Assembly (NCBI RefSeq): GCF_900187615.1
Contig: NZ_FYDO01000003.1
Location: 1 to 64,000 of the forward strand
Length of the DNA: 64,000 nucleotides
Reading direction: 5' to 3'
Source of the DNA: Pseudomonas sp. Irchel s3f7
GTDB lineage: Bacteria > Pseudomonadota > Gammaproteobacteria > Pseudomonadales > Pseudomonadaceae
Below the pieces are notes generated by a model, which was not told where the DNA came from, did not search any database, and saw only the letters and a program-made list of their open reading frames with translations. The position numbers and the translations under genes are program-made. Positions 8,105-15,961 of the stretch are shown here, piece by piece. Every line of letters starts with the position of its first letter. Position 1 is the stretch's first letter.

Positions 8105-8192
8105 TGTAGGAGCCGGCTTGCTGGCGATCCAGGCAACACGGTCATCAAGGTATATCGCGTCATCGTTCATCGCCAGCAAGCCGGCTCCTACA
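8105..8192. repeat. BIME: inverted pair of GTAGGAGC-type REPs
   Basis: TGTAGGAGCCGGCTTGCTGG and its inverse flank about 45 bp, lying between the convergent terminators of flgE and nrdA. Confidence 0.85.
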
Positions 8193-8202
8193 ATTGGAAG
8201 GC

Positions 8203-8240
8203 AAAAAAAACCCGACAAGCCAGAGGCCTGTCGGGGTTTT
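8203..8240 (-). terminator. Rho-independent terminator of nrdA
   Basis: Read on the minus strand, AAAACCCCGACAGG and CCTGTC-type arms form a stem followed by a run of eight T. It lies 17 bp past the nrdA stop, so nrdA ends as a single-gene transcript. Confidence 0.8.
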
Positions 8241-8256
8241 GTGCTACCGGCTCAGC

Positions 8257-11151
8257 TTATTGGCAAGCTTCGCAATCCGGCTCGTCGATGGCGCAAGCCT
8301 TCGGCACTGGAGCAGGGCCGGCAGGAGCAGCCAGGACCGAATCGTCACCGTGGTTGCCGCCGCTGGATACAGCGTTCAGCTTACCGGTGTTGATGGTCGA
8401 CTTCTCGGTGCTGGTCGCGGCCAGGGCACGGAGGTAGTAAGTGGTTTTCAGACCACGGTACCAAGCCATACGGTAGGTCACGTCCAGCTTCTTGCCCGAA
8501 GCGCCGGCGATGTACAGGTTCAGCGACTGAGCCTGGTCGATCCACTTCTGACGACGGCTGGCCGCGTCGACGATCCACTTGGTGTCCACTTCGAAGGCCG
8601 TCGCGTAGAGCTCTTTGAGTTCCTGCGGGATGCGCTCGATCTGCTGCACCGAACCGTCGTAGTACTTCAGGTCGTTGATCATGACCGAGTCCCACAGACC
8701 GCGAGCCTTCAGGTCGCGAACCAGGTACGGGTTGATCACGGTGAATTCGCCCGACAGGTTCGATTTCACATACAGGTTCTGGTAGGTCGGTTCGATCGAC
8801 TGCGAGACGCCAGTGATGTTGGCGATGGTCGCGGTCGGTGCGATGGCCATGATGTTCGAGTTACGGATGCCTTTCTGTACACGGGCGCGAACCGGTGCCC
8901 AGTCCAGGGATTCGTTCAGGTCGACATCGATGTACTTCTGGCCACGGGCTTCGATCAGGATCTGTTGCGAATCCAGCGGCAGGATGCCTTTGGACCACAG
9001 CGAACCCTGGAACGTCTCGTAGGCACCGCGCTCGTCAGCCAGGTCGCAGGAAGCCTGGATCGCGTAGTAGCTGACCGCTTCCATCGACTTGTCGGCGAAC
9101 TCGACGGCAGCGTCGGAACCGTAAGGGATGTGCTGCAGGTACAAAGCGTCCTGGAAGCCCATGATGCCCAGACCGACCGGACGGTGCTTGAAGTTGGAGT
9201 TCTTCGCTTGCGGCACCGAGTAGTAGTTGATGTCGATCACGTTATCGAGCATGCGAACGGCCGTGTTGACGGTGCGCTCCAGCTTGGCGGTGTCCAGCTT
9301 GCCGTTGACGATGTGGTTCGGCAGGTTGATCGAACCCAGGTTGCAAACGGCGATCTCGTCCTTGTTGGTGTTCAAGGTGATCTCGGTGCACAGGTTCGAG
9401 CTGTGGACCACGCCGACGTGCTGCTGCGGGCTGCGCAGGTTGCACGGGTCTTTGAAGGTCAGCCATGGGTGGCCGGTTTCAAACAGCATGGACAGCATTT
9501 TACGCCACAGGTCTTTGGCCTGGATGGTCTTGAACAGCTTGATCTTGCCCGGGTACTGGGACAGGGCTTCGTAGTACTCGTAACGCTCTTCGAAGGCCTT
9601 GCCGGTCAGGTCGTGCAGGTCCGGAACTTCGGACGGTGAGAACAGGGTCCACGGGCCGTCATCGAAGACGCGCTTCATGAACAGGTCAGGGATCCAGTTG
9701 GCGGTGTTCATGTCGTGGGTACGACGACGGTCATCACCGGTGTTCTTGCGGAGTTCGATGAACTCCTCGATGTCCATGTGCCAGGTTTCCAGGTAGGCAC
9801 ACACAGCGCCTTTGCGCTTGCCACCCTGGTTAACGGCAACGGCGGTGTCGTTCACGACTTTCAGGAACGGAACCACGCCTTGCGACTTGCCGTTGGTGCC
9901 CTTGATGTACGAGCCCAGCGCACGAACCGGCGTCCAGTCGTTGCCCAGGCCGCCTGCGAATTTGGACAACATGGCGTTGTCGTGGATCGCGTGGTAGATG
10001 CCCGACAGGTCATCCGGCACGGTGGTCAGGTAGCAGCTCGACAGCTGTGGACGCAGGGTGCCGGCGTTGAACAGGGTCGGGGTCGACGACATGTAGTCGA
10101 AGGACGACAGCAGGTTGTAGAACTCGATTGCACGGTCTTCTTTGTGCTTCTCTTCGATCGCCAGGCCCATGGCCACGCGCATGAAGAAGATCTGCGGCAG
10201 TTCGAAGCGCACGCCATCCTTGTGGATGAAGTAACGGTCGTACAGGGTTTGCAGGCCCAGGTAAGTGAACTGCTGGTCGCGCTCGTGATTGATCGCCTTG
10301 CCCAGTTTTTCCAGGTCGAAGGTGGCCAGCACAGGGTTCAGCAGTTCGAACTCGATACCCTTGGCGATGTAGGCAGGCAGGGCCTTGGCGTACAGGTCGA
10401 CCATTTCGTGGTGGGTAGCGCTTTCGGCCACGCCGAGGAAGCCCAGGCCTTCGGCACGCAGGGTGTCCATCAGCAGGCGGGCAGTCACGAACGAGTAGTT
10501 CGGCTCACGCTCGACCAGGGTACGGGCGGTCATCACCAGGGCGGTGTTGACGTCGGTCAGGGCCACGCCGTCGTACAGGTTCTTCAGGGTTTCGCGCTGG
10601 ATCAGGTCGCCGTCGACTTCTTCCAGGCCTTCGCACGCTTCGGTGACGATGGTGTTCAGGCGACCCATGTCCAGAGGTGCAAAGGTGCCATCGGCGCGGG
10701 TGATGCGGATCGACGGGTGAGCGTTGACCGCTTCTTCGGCCGGGGCGTGGGCAGCGCGTTCTTTCGAACGACCGTCACGGTAGATCACGTAGTCGCGCGC
10801 GACTTTCTGCTCGCCGGCACGCATCAGGGCCAGTTCGACCTGGTCCTGGATTTCTTCGATGTGGATGGTGCCGCCCGATGGCATGCGACGCTTGAAGGTC
10901 GCAGTGACCTGTTCGGTCAGGCGGGCCACGGTGTCATGGATTCGCGACGAGGCAGCAGCGGTGCCGCCTTCAACTGCGAGAAACGCTTTGGTGATGGCGA
11001 CGGTGATTTTGTCATCGGTGTAAGGAACGACAGTGCCGTTACGCTTGATCACACGCAGCTGCCCTGGCGCAGTGGCGGACAGATCCGAATTCGAATCGGC
11101 GGCCTGCGGCAAGGTGCCCTGCGGGTTCTCGCGAGTTGTGTCGGTTTGCAT
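8257..11151 (-). CDS. nrdA: Ribonucleoside-diphosphate reductase class Ia, alpha subunit NrdA
   Basis: This 964-aa enzyme reduces ribonucleoside diphosphates to deoxynucleotides with the NrdB radical subunit. It has an N-terminal ATP-cone (about residues 30-120, LRVIKRNGTVVPYTDDK) and a second ATP-cone-like stretch (about 145-225, IRITRADGTFAPLDM). The catalytic residues are visible: Cys in QLSSCYL, the NLCTE Cys/Glu pair and Cys in AVCNLGSINL. The C-terminal redox pair is CEAC just before the last residue. The ATG at 11151 is chosen (GGAGA 9 nt upstream, MQTDTTREN N-terminus); an in-frame ATG at 11169 is less likely. No nrdB is adjacent, although recalled P. aeruginosa order has one next door. 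Confidence 0.97.
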   Translation of the reverse strand: MQTDTTRENPQGTLPQAADSNSDLSATAPGQLRVIKRNGTVVPYTDDKITVAITKAFLAVEGGTAAASSRIHDTVARLTEQVTATFKRRMPSGGTIHIEEIQDQVELALMRAGEQKVARDYVIYRDGRSKERAAHAPAEEAVNAHPSIRITRADGTFAPLDMGRLNTIVTEACEGLEEVDGDLIQRETLKNLYDGVALTDVNTALVMTARTLVEREPNYSFVTARLLMDTLRAEGLGFLGVAESATHHEMVDLYAKALPAYIAKGIEFELLNPVLATFDLEKLGKAINHERDQQFTYLGLQTLYDRYFIHKDGVRFELPQIFFMRVAMGLAIEEKHKEDRAIEFYNLLSSFDYMSSTPTLFNAGTLRPQLSSCYLTTVPDDLSGIYHAIHDNAMLSKFAGGLGNDWTPVRALGSYIKGTNGKSQGVVPFLKVVNDTAVAVNQGGKRKGAVCAYLETWHMDIEEFIELRKNTGDDRRRTHDMNTANWIPDLFMKRVFDDGPWTLFSPSEVPDLHDLTGKAFEERYEYYEALSQYPGKIKLFKTIQAKDLWRKMLSMLFETGHPWLTFKDPCNLRSPQQHVGVVHSSNLCTEITLNTNKDEIAVCNLGSINLPNHIVNGKLDTAKLERTVNTAVRMLDNVIDINYYSVPQAKNSNFKHRPVGLGIMGFQDALYLQHIPYGSDAAVEFADKSMEAVSYYAIQASCDLADERGAYETFQGSLWSKGILPLDSQQILIEARGQKYIDVDLNESLDWAPVRARVQKGIRNSNIMAIAPTATIANITGVSQSIEPTYQNLYVKSNLSGEFTVINPYLVRDLKARGLWDSVMINDLKYYDGSVQQIERIPQELKELYATAFEVDTKWIVDAASRRQKWIDQAQSLNLYIAGASGKKLDVTYRMAWYRGLKTTYYLRALAATSTEKSTINTGKLNAVSSGGNHGDDSVLAAPAGPAPVPKACAIDEPDCEACQ

Positions 11152-11183
11152 GGGGGAGTGTCTCCACATTCTCTATGTTTGTT

Positions 11184-11204
11184 TGGGCACCATCACGGTG
11201 CCCA
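11184..11204. other. Hairpin in the nrdA 5' leader
   Basis: TGGGCACC and GGTGCCCA form a perfect 8-bp stem around ATCAC, 32 bp upstream of the nrdA start. It may be a leader structure, but no known riboswitch class is recognised. Confidence 0.4.
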
Positions 11205-11507
11205 CCGTTCTGTCCTGAAGCACTACAACCGACGGATGTCGGGCATAACAACTTCGGGACAGTAGGAAAAAGGCTAATGAGGCCGTCCTTGCCGAAGTTT
11301 TGGTACGAGCCTGGGCTCGCAACCGGATTCCTTTCGGGGGTGTCAGTCATGACTGCAACACCCGTACCGTTTTCGCCGCTCTGGCCTGAAAAAAACGGTG
11401 CCATCCGCCAGTGCGGTTTGGGCTTGTAAGTTGACGCTTGGTTCAACCATAAACAGGCAATAAAGCGCTTGAGTTTCTGGTCTGAAATGTGGTTGGGCTT
11501 TTTAGTC

Positions 11508-11529
11508 AAAACCCTACATGTAGGGTTTT
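11508..11529. promoter_or_regulatory. Perfect 22-bp palindrome upstream of nrdA, possible NrdR box
   Basis: The half-site AAAACCCTACA is followed immediately by its exact complement. The 16-bp core ACCCTACATGTAGGGT agrees at 12 of 16 positions with the recalled NrdR-box consensus ACACWATATATWGTGT. It lies about 360 bp upstream of the nrdA start, further than usual, and no second box of the usual pair was found nearby. Confidence 0.4.
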
Positions 11530-11584
11530 TTTGGCGCCGTGGTACAAGATAATGCGTTTCGGGGGACGATTGCAACGCACTACC

Positions 11585-11618
11585 TGTGGATAAACCTGTG
11601 CGTAAATTGTGTGTGAAA
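11585..11618 (-). promoter_or_regulatory. Cluster of three DnaA-box-like 9-mers upstream of nrdA
   Basis: On the minus strand the window has a perfect TTATCCACA (11585-11593), then TTACGCACA (11597-11605) and TTTCACACA (11610-11618), each of the latter one mismatch from TTWTNCACA. They are in the same orientation and 12-13 bp apart, pointing toward nrdA. DnaA is known to regulate nrdAB in E. coli through upstream boxes. The 11152-11883 gap holds no gene that I can support. Confidence 0.6.
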
Positions 11619-11883
11619 GAGGGAATCGGCGTGTAGGCCGCGACCTAGCTGGATCGAAGCTTTTTTCAGCGATTTTCAACGGGTGAAAACGCCAGACCAG
11701 ATTTTTAAGGGCGCGAACCCTACCACAAAAAACCGGGTTGTCCGAACGCATTTACCGGCTTGTGTTCTCGGCGGGCGGCGTTTATACAATCGGCCAGCAT
11801 GTATACCTATTTATCCCCCCGAATCATTACAAAAAGACGGGCGGATCCTTCCTTATTAGCGTTTTGGCAAGCAGAGGTCACCC

Positions 11884-12606
11884 GTGGAGCAAGAAGCCTG
11901 GCAGGTATTGATTGTGGAGGACGACCAGCGACTGGCCGAACTGACCCGCGATTACCTGGAAGCCAATGGCCTGCGCGTATCGATTGAAGGTGATGGGGCG
12001 TTGGCGGCAGCGCGCATCATCAAGGAGCAACCGGACCTGGTGATTCTCGACCTGATGCTCCCCGGTGAAGATGGCCTGAGCATCTGCCGCAAGGTCCGCG
12101 CCCGTTACGAGGGGGCGATCCTGATGCTCACCGCCCGCACCGACGACACCGACCAGATCCTCGGCCTCGACCTGGGCGCCGACGATTATGTGTGCAAACC
12201 GGTGCGTCCACGCCTGTTGCTGGCGCGTATCCAGGCCTTGTTGCGGCGTAGTGAAGCGCCCGAGGTCGCCCCGGAAAAACAACGGCGCCTGCAGTTTGGT
12301 CCGCTGGTGGTGGACAACGCCTTGCGCGAAGCGTGGTTGCAGGGCAATGGCATCGAACTGACCAGCGCCGAATTCGACCTGCTGTGGCTGCTGGTGGCCA
12401 ACGCCGGGCGCATTCTGTCCCGGGAGGAAATCTTCACCGCGTTGCGCGGCATCGGCTACGACGGCCAGGACCGTTCCATCGATGTGCGGATCTCGCGTAT
12501 CCGGCCGAAGATCGGTGATGACCCTGAGCACCCGCGCCTGATCAAGACGGTGCGCAGCAAAGGGTATCTGTTTGTTCCCGAAGCCTGTGTAGACCCGACA
12601 TTGTGA
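11884..12606 (+). CDS. OmpR-family response regulator, RstA-like
   Basis: This 240-aa regulator has an N-terminal receiver domain with acidic pocket residues in VEDD and phospho-acceptor D56 (VILDLMLPG). A C-terminal winged-helix DNA-binding domain (about 135-232) ends in the usual SRIRPKIGDD...RSKGYLF pattern. It starts at GTG 11884, with AGAGG a few bases upstream. Its stop overlaps the start of the following sensor kinase by 4 nt, so the pair is translationally coupled. Position beside nrdA matches recalled PA1157-PA1158. The signal sensed is unknown. Confidence 0.92.
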   Translation: MEQEAWQVLIVEDDQRLAELTRDYLEANGLRVSIEGDGALAAARIIKEQPDLVILDLMLPGEDGLSICRKVRARYEGAILMLTARTDDTDQILGLDLGADDYVCKPVRPRLLLARIQALLRRSEAPEVAPEKQRRLQFGPLVVDNALREAWLQGNGIELTSAEFDLLWLLVANAGRILSREEIFTALRGIGYDGQDRSIDVRISRIRPKIGDDPEHPRLIKTVRSKGYLFVPEACVDPTL

Positions 12607-14213
12607 ACTCGATCTTCCTGCGCATTTATGGCGGCATGTGCGCTGCGCTGATTCTGGTGGCGGTGCTGGGCGTGCTGGCCATCCACTTGCTCAACCAGGT
12701 GCGTAGCGAGCAGTACCGCGAGCGCCTGGCCCACGGTACGTTTGCGCTGATGGCCGACAACCTGCAACCGATGAACCAGACTGAGCGCCATCGGGCCTTG
12801 CTGGTCTGGGAGCGGTTGCTCGGCATCCCGCTGGCGCTGAAAACCTTCAACGAAACCGATCTGGACCTGACCCAGCGCACCCGCGTTCTGCGCGGCCAGG
12901 CCTTGGTGGAACAGACCGGGCCGCACGCGGCAAAGGTGTATCGGTTGGTCAGCGACCAGGAACAGTTGGTCCTGACGGGCGAGGTGCAGCAAATCAGCGA
13001 GCAACTGGCCCGGGCGACGATCTACCTGTTGGCCGACGAACTGGTGCGCTCGCCTGTGGCGGATCAGCCCAGGCACCTGGCGAAATTAAAAGAGGAAAAG
13101 GGCTTCGGTTTCGACCTGCGGCTGGTCACGGTCGACGAGGCGGACATGGACGAAGACCAGCGCCGTCGTGTGTCCGAGGGTGACACCGTGATGGCGCTGG
13201 GCAAGGGCGGCGATTCGATCCGCGTGTTTGCCGGCATGGTTGGCACGCCATGGGTGCTGGAAATCGGCCCGCTGTATCAAATGAATCCTTATCCGCCGGA
13301 GTGGCTGGTGCTGATTGCCGTCCTCGGGCTGACGCTGATCGGCTTGATCGTTTACCTGCTGGTGCGGCAACTGGAGCGGCGCTTGCGGGGACTGGAATCC
13401 GCCGCCACGCGCATCGCCCAGGGCAGCCTGGAAACCCGTGTGCCGGCACGCGGTGCCGACTCGGTGGGGCGCCTGGCTTCGGCGTTCAACGCCATGGCCG
13501 AGCACTTGCAGCAGTTGCTGGCAATCCAGCGTGAGCTGGTACGCGCGGTGTCCCACGAGTTGCGTACACCGGTGGCGCGCCTGCGGTTCGGCCTGGAAAT
13601 GATTGGCACGGCCACTACGCCACAAGCTTTGGAAAAATATTGCGAGGGCATGGATCACGACATCGAGGACCTCGATCGACTGGTGGACGAGATGCTGACC
13701 TACGCGCGGCTGGAGCAGGGGTCGCCGGCGTTGAACTTCCAGCGCATCGACCTGGATGCCTTGGTCAATCAAGTCATCGAAGAGCTGGCGCCCTTGCGAG
13801 TCGATGTCACGGTGCAACGGGGTTTATGCCTGTCGGCCGCCGACTGTGATGACGCCTGGGTCGAAGCCGAACCGCGCTACTTGCACCGGGCGATCCAGAA
13901 CCTGGTCACCAATGCCATGCGCCACGCGCACTCCCGGGTGACCATCAGTTATCAGGTGGGCCAGCAGCGTTGTCGCGTGGACATCGAGGATGACGGGCCG
14001 GGTGTACCGGAGTTGGCGTGGGAGAAAATCTTCACCCCGTTTCTGCGCCTTGATGACAGCCGCACTCGCGCGTCGGGCGGGCATGGGCTGGGACTGTCGA
14101 TCGTGCGAAGGATCATCCATTGGCACGACGGACGTGCGCTGATCGGCAAGAGCAAAAGCCTGGGGGGGGCGTGTTTCAGTTTGAGCTGGCCGAGGAATCA
14201 AGAGAAACGCTGA
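12603..14213 (+). CDS. Two-component sensor histidine kinase, RstB-like
   Basis: This 536-aa inner-membrane kinase has one membrane helix near residues 5-25 and a second near 237-257, bracketing a periplasmic sensor region of about 210 residues. A HAMP linker follows (about 255-310), then the DHp domain with H318 in RAVSHELRTPVARLR, and an HATPase domain with NLVTNAMRHA and DDGPGV motifs. It starts at GTG 12603, overlapping the response regulator's stop. It is the cognate partner of the RstA-like regulator; the ligand cannot be inferred. Confidence 0.92.
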   Translation: MNSIFLRIYGGMCAALILVAVLGVLAIHLLNQVRSEQYRERLAHGTFALMADNLQPMNQTERHRALLVWERLLGIPLALKTFNETDLDLTQRTRVLRGQALVEQTGPHAAKVYRLVSDQEQLVLTGEVQQISEQLARATIYLLADELVRSPVADQPRHLAKLKEEKGFGFDLRLVTVDEADMDEDQRRRVSEGDTVMALGKGGDSIRVFAGMVGTPWVLEIGPLYQMNPYPPEWLVLIAVLGLTLIGLIVYLLVRQLERRLRGLESAATRIAQGSLETRVPARGADSVGRLASAFNAMAEHLQQLLAIQRELVRAVSHELRTPVARLRFGLEMIGTATTPQALEKYCEGMDHDIEDLDRLVDEMLTYARLEQGSPALNFQRIDLDALVNQVIEELAPLRVDVTVQRGLCLSAADCDDAWVEAEPRYLHRAIQNLVTNAMRHAHSRVTISYQVGQQRCRVDIEDDGPGVPELAWEKIFTPFLRLDDSRTRASGGHGLGLSIVRRIIHWHDGRALIGKSKSLGGACFSLSWPRNQEKR

Positions 14214-14273
14214 GTCTCGCGGTGAATGTGCTGCCGCCATCGCGAGCACAGGGGATTTTGCCCGCCTATCCCT

Positions 14274-14300
14274 TGTAGGAGCGAGCTTGCTCGCGATGAG
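14274..14300. repeat. Single REP element (GTAGGAGCGAGCTTGCTCGCGA type)
   Basis: TGTAGGAGCGAGCTTGCTCG is the core of the common P. fluorescens REP, between two convergent genes. Confidence 0.85.
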
Positions 14301-14322
14301 GTCCCAACAAACAGCGAAAACC

Positions 14323-15057
14323 TCAGGCCTGGATACTGACCAGACTCAACAACTGCCCATCCTCGACCGCAAACTGCGCATCCAGCTCGGTGCCGTTGCG
14401 CCATTCGCTGGACAAGTCTGCAAGCAATCGCAGCCTGATGTGGCCATCCTCAGCCCACTCAAGCACTTCGGCATGCTCGAAATAAAAGCGCTGCTGAACG
14501 ATCGGGTAGAGCGCCTTGAACAGGCTTTCCTTGACCGAGAAGGTCAGCGTCACCCACAACGCCATTTGATCCCGGGGACCGGCCGCCATCCGCTGTAGCT
14601 CCGCCGGGATGAGGATTTCCCCGGCCAGGCGTTCGGCCCGTTCGGCGTTGAGCAGGTTTTCCAGGTCCATACCCAAACCGCGCCAATGACGTTTGTTCGC
14701 GACGATGGCGGCGGCACGACCGGCGCTGTGGGTGATCGAACCGGCGATATGGCCGGGCCAGATCGGGGCCCGGTCTTCGCCAATGGCTGGAATGAAACTC
14801 AGGCCTTCCAGGCGCTGCAGCGCGGCCCGGGCGCACACCCGTCCGGCGAGAAACTCCGCCTGCCGTTTGGCCACCGAGCGTTGGATCGACGCCGGGACTT
14901 CGATGGCGCTGCGGTGGAAATCATCCAGAGCCAGTTGTGAACTGTCGAATTGGGTACTCAACAGGACTGTGTCGGGCAGCACGAACGGCAGCGGCCAATG
15001 GTCATCGAGCGGGGTGCAGCAGGCGGGCAGGGCGGGGGCAAAGTTCATGTCGGGCAT
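14323..15057 (-). CDS. pcpS: 4'-phosphopantetheinyl transferase (PcpS/EntD family)
   Basis: The enzyme transfers 4'-phosphopantetheine from CoA to carrier domains of fatty acid, siderophore or other NRPS/PKS systems. The 244-aa protein shows the family motifs: 'KRQAEFLAGRVCARAAL' near residue 65, 'GEDRAPIWPGHIAGSITHS' (the P1/P2 region with Gly-Asp and SITH), the Mg-binding 'GLGMDLE', and 'FSVKESLFKALYP' (W/FxxKEA/S motif). It resembles P. aeruginosa PcpS from beginning to end (recalled). The start is either ATG 15057 or ATG 15048; the former matches the MRAM-like N-terminus of PcpS. It stands alone, convergent with the RstB-like kinase. Confidence 0.9.
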   Translation of the reverse strand: MPDMNFAPALPACCTPLDDHWPLPFVLPDTVLLSTQFDSSQLALDDFHRSAIEVPASIQRSVAKRQAEFLAGRVCARAALQRLEGLSFIPAIGEDRAPIWPGHIAGSITHSAGRAAAIVANKRHWRGLGMDLENLLNAERAERLAGEILIPAELQRMAAGPRDQMALWVTLTFSVKESLFKALYPIVQQRFYFEHAEVLEWAEDGHIRLRLLADLSSEWRNGTELDAQFAVEDGQLLSLVSIQA

Positions 15058-15171
15058 TTTGCCGGGTTGCCTTGGGGCTGGGTAGTGCAAAGGTTGAGAT
15101 CGGCGGTGTCGCTTTCGCGAGCAGGCTCGCCCCCTCGGGACTTTCGGGGGGGCCTTATCCAATGTGAGGCG

Positions 15172-15210
15172 GTTCAGCCGAGGTTCAGAGTGCGTTCAGG
15201 GGGAGTTCAG
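15172..15210 (+). promoter_or_regulatory. Four GTTCAG repeats at exact 11-bp spacing: PhoP-box array for oprH-phoPQ
   Basis: GTTCAG begins at 15172, 15183, 15194 and 15205, giving hexamer-N5-hexamer units as in PhoP boxes. A fifth, degenerate GTTACG lies in register at 15216, inside the palindrome GGTTACGTAACC (15215-15226). TAACCT at 15222 could serve as a -10. The array ends 60 bp before the oprH start. OprH-PhoPQ autoregulation by PhoP is established in P. aeruginosa. Confidence 0.7.
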
Positions 15211-15270
15211 GGCCGGTTACGTAACCTTGCCTCGTACCCAAAACCCATACGGCACATAAGGAACTTCACC

Positions 15271-15873
15271 ATGACCGGATTCAAAAAACTGCTGTTGGCA
15301 TTCACTGTTCTCGGCGCAAGCACGACGGCTTTCGCCTCCAACGACAACTTCGCCAGCCTGACGCTTGGGCAGACCAGCGACAAGGTCAAAAAATCTCACG
15401 CCCTGAACGATAACCTCGACCACCCGAACACCGACGGTGTCATCAATAAGGACGCCACCTGGGGTGTGCGTCTGGGTCAGCAAAACAGTCAGGGCCGTTA
15501 CTACGCCACGTACGACAATGTGTCGGGCTCGCACAACGGCATTAAACTGCGCCAGGAAAATCTGTTGGGCAGCTACGATCTGTTCTATCCGGTGGGCGGC
15601 AGCACCAAGCTGTTCGGTGGTGCCACGGCCGGCCTGACCAAATTGACCCAGGAGTCGTCCGGTTTCAGCCGCGACAGCGACATCGGCTACGCCATCGGCG
15701 GGCAGGTAGGGGTCTTGCAACAGGTTTCGCAAAACACCTCGGTTGAACTGGGTTACCGTTACCTGCGCAGCAATGCGAGTACCGAAATGAGCGAGCGCGG
15801 CGGCAGCAAACAGGGATCGCTGGACTTGACCAGCAGTGCCCAGACCTATCTGTCTGCCAACTACGCTTTCTGA
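15271..15873 (+). CDS. oprH: Outer membrane protein OprH (PhoP-regulated porin-like barrel)
   Basis: OprH is a small eight-stranded outer-membrane barrel that binds LPS and stabilises the membrane when Mg2+ is low. The 200-aa protein has a signal peptide (about residues 1-23, cleavage at AFA-SN). The mature sequence tracks P. aeruginosa OprH, including 'GRYYATY', 'KLRQENLLGSYD', 'TKLFGGAT', 'GYRYLRSNASTEM' and a terminal aromatic residue after YLSANYA. The ATG at 15271 follows AAGGA. It is first in oprH-phoP-phoQ, behind a repeat array that looks PhoP-bound. Confidence 0.93.
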   Translation: MTGFKKLLLAFTVLGASTTAFASNDNFASLTLGQTSDKVKKSHALNDNLDHPNTDGVINKDATWGVRLGQQNSQGRYYATYDNVSGSHNGIKLRQENLLGSYDLFYPVGGSTKLFGGATAGLTKLTQESSGFSRDSDIGYAIGGQVGVLQQVSQNTSVELGYRYLRSNASTEMSERGGSKQGSLDLTSSAQTYLSANYAF

Positions 15874-15892
15874 AGCGGTTCGCCTGAGTACC

Positions 15893-15922
15893 CTGTGGGG
15901 CTAGCGCTGCTAGCGCCCACAG
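15893..15922 (+). other. Stem-loop between oprH and phoP
   Basis: CTGTGGGGCTAGC and GCTAGCGCCCACAG form a long stem with one bulge around a GCT loop. No T-run follows. It could set the ratio of oprH to phoPQ transcript by partial attenuation or 3'-end protection. Confidence 0.5.
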
Positions 15923-15961
15923 AGGGTTGTCTGGAGATGTTGATTTGCCGGGGAGAGCGTT

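Noticed and set aside
8194-11265. Two open frames antisense to nrdA (481 and 516 aa)
   Set aside because: Both are shadows of an undoubted nrdA with all catalytic motifs.
11506-11751. An 81-aa minus-strand gene upstream of nrdA
   Set aside because: There is no ribosome site, no recognisable family and odd composition. The region is better explained by regulatory sites.
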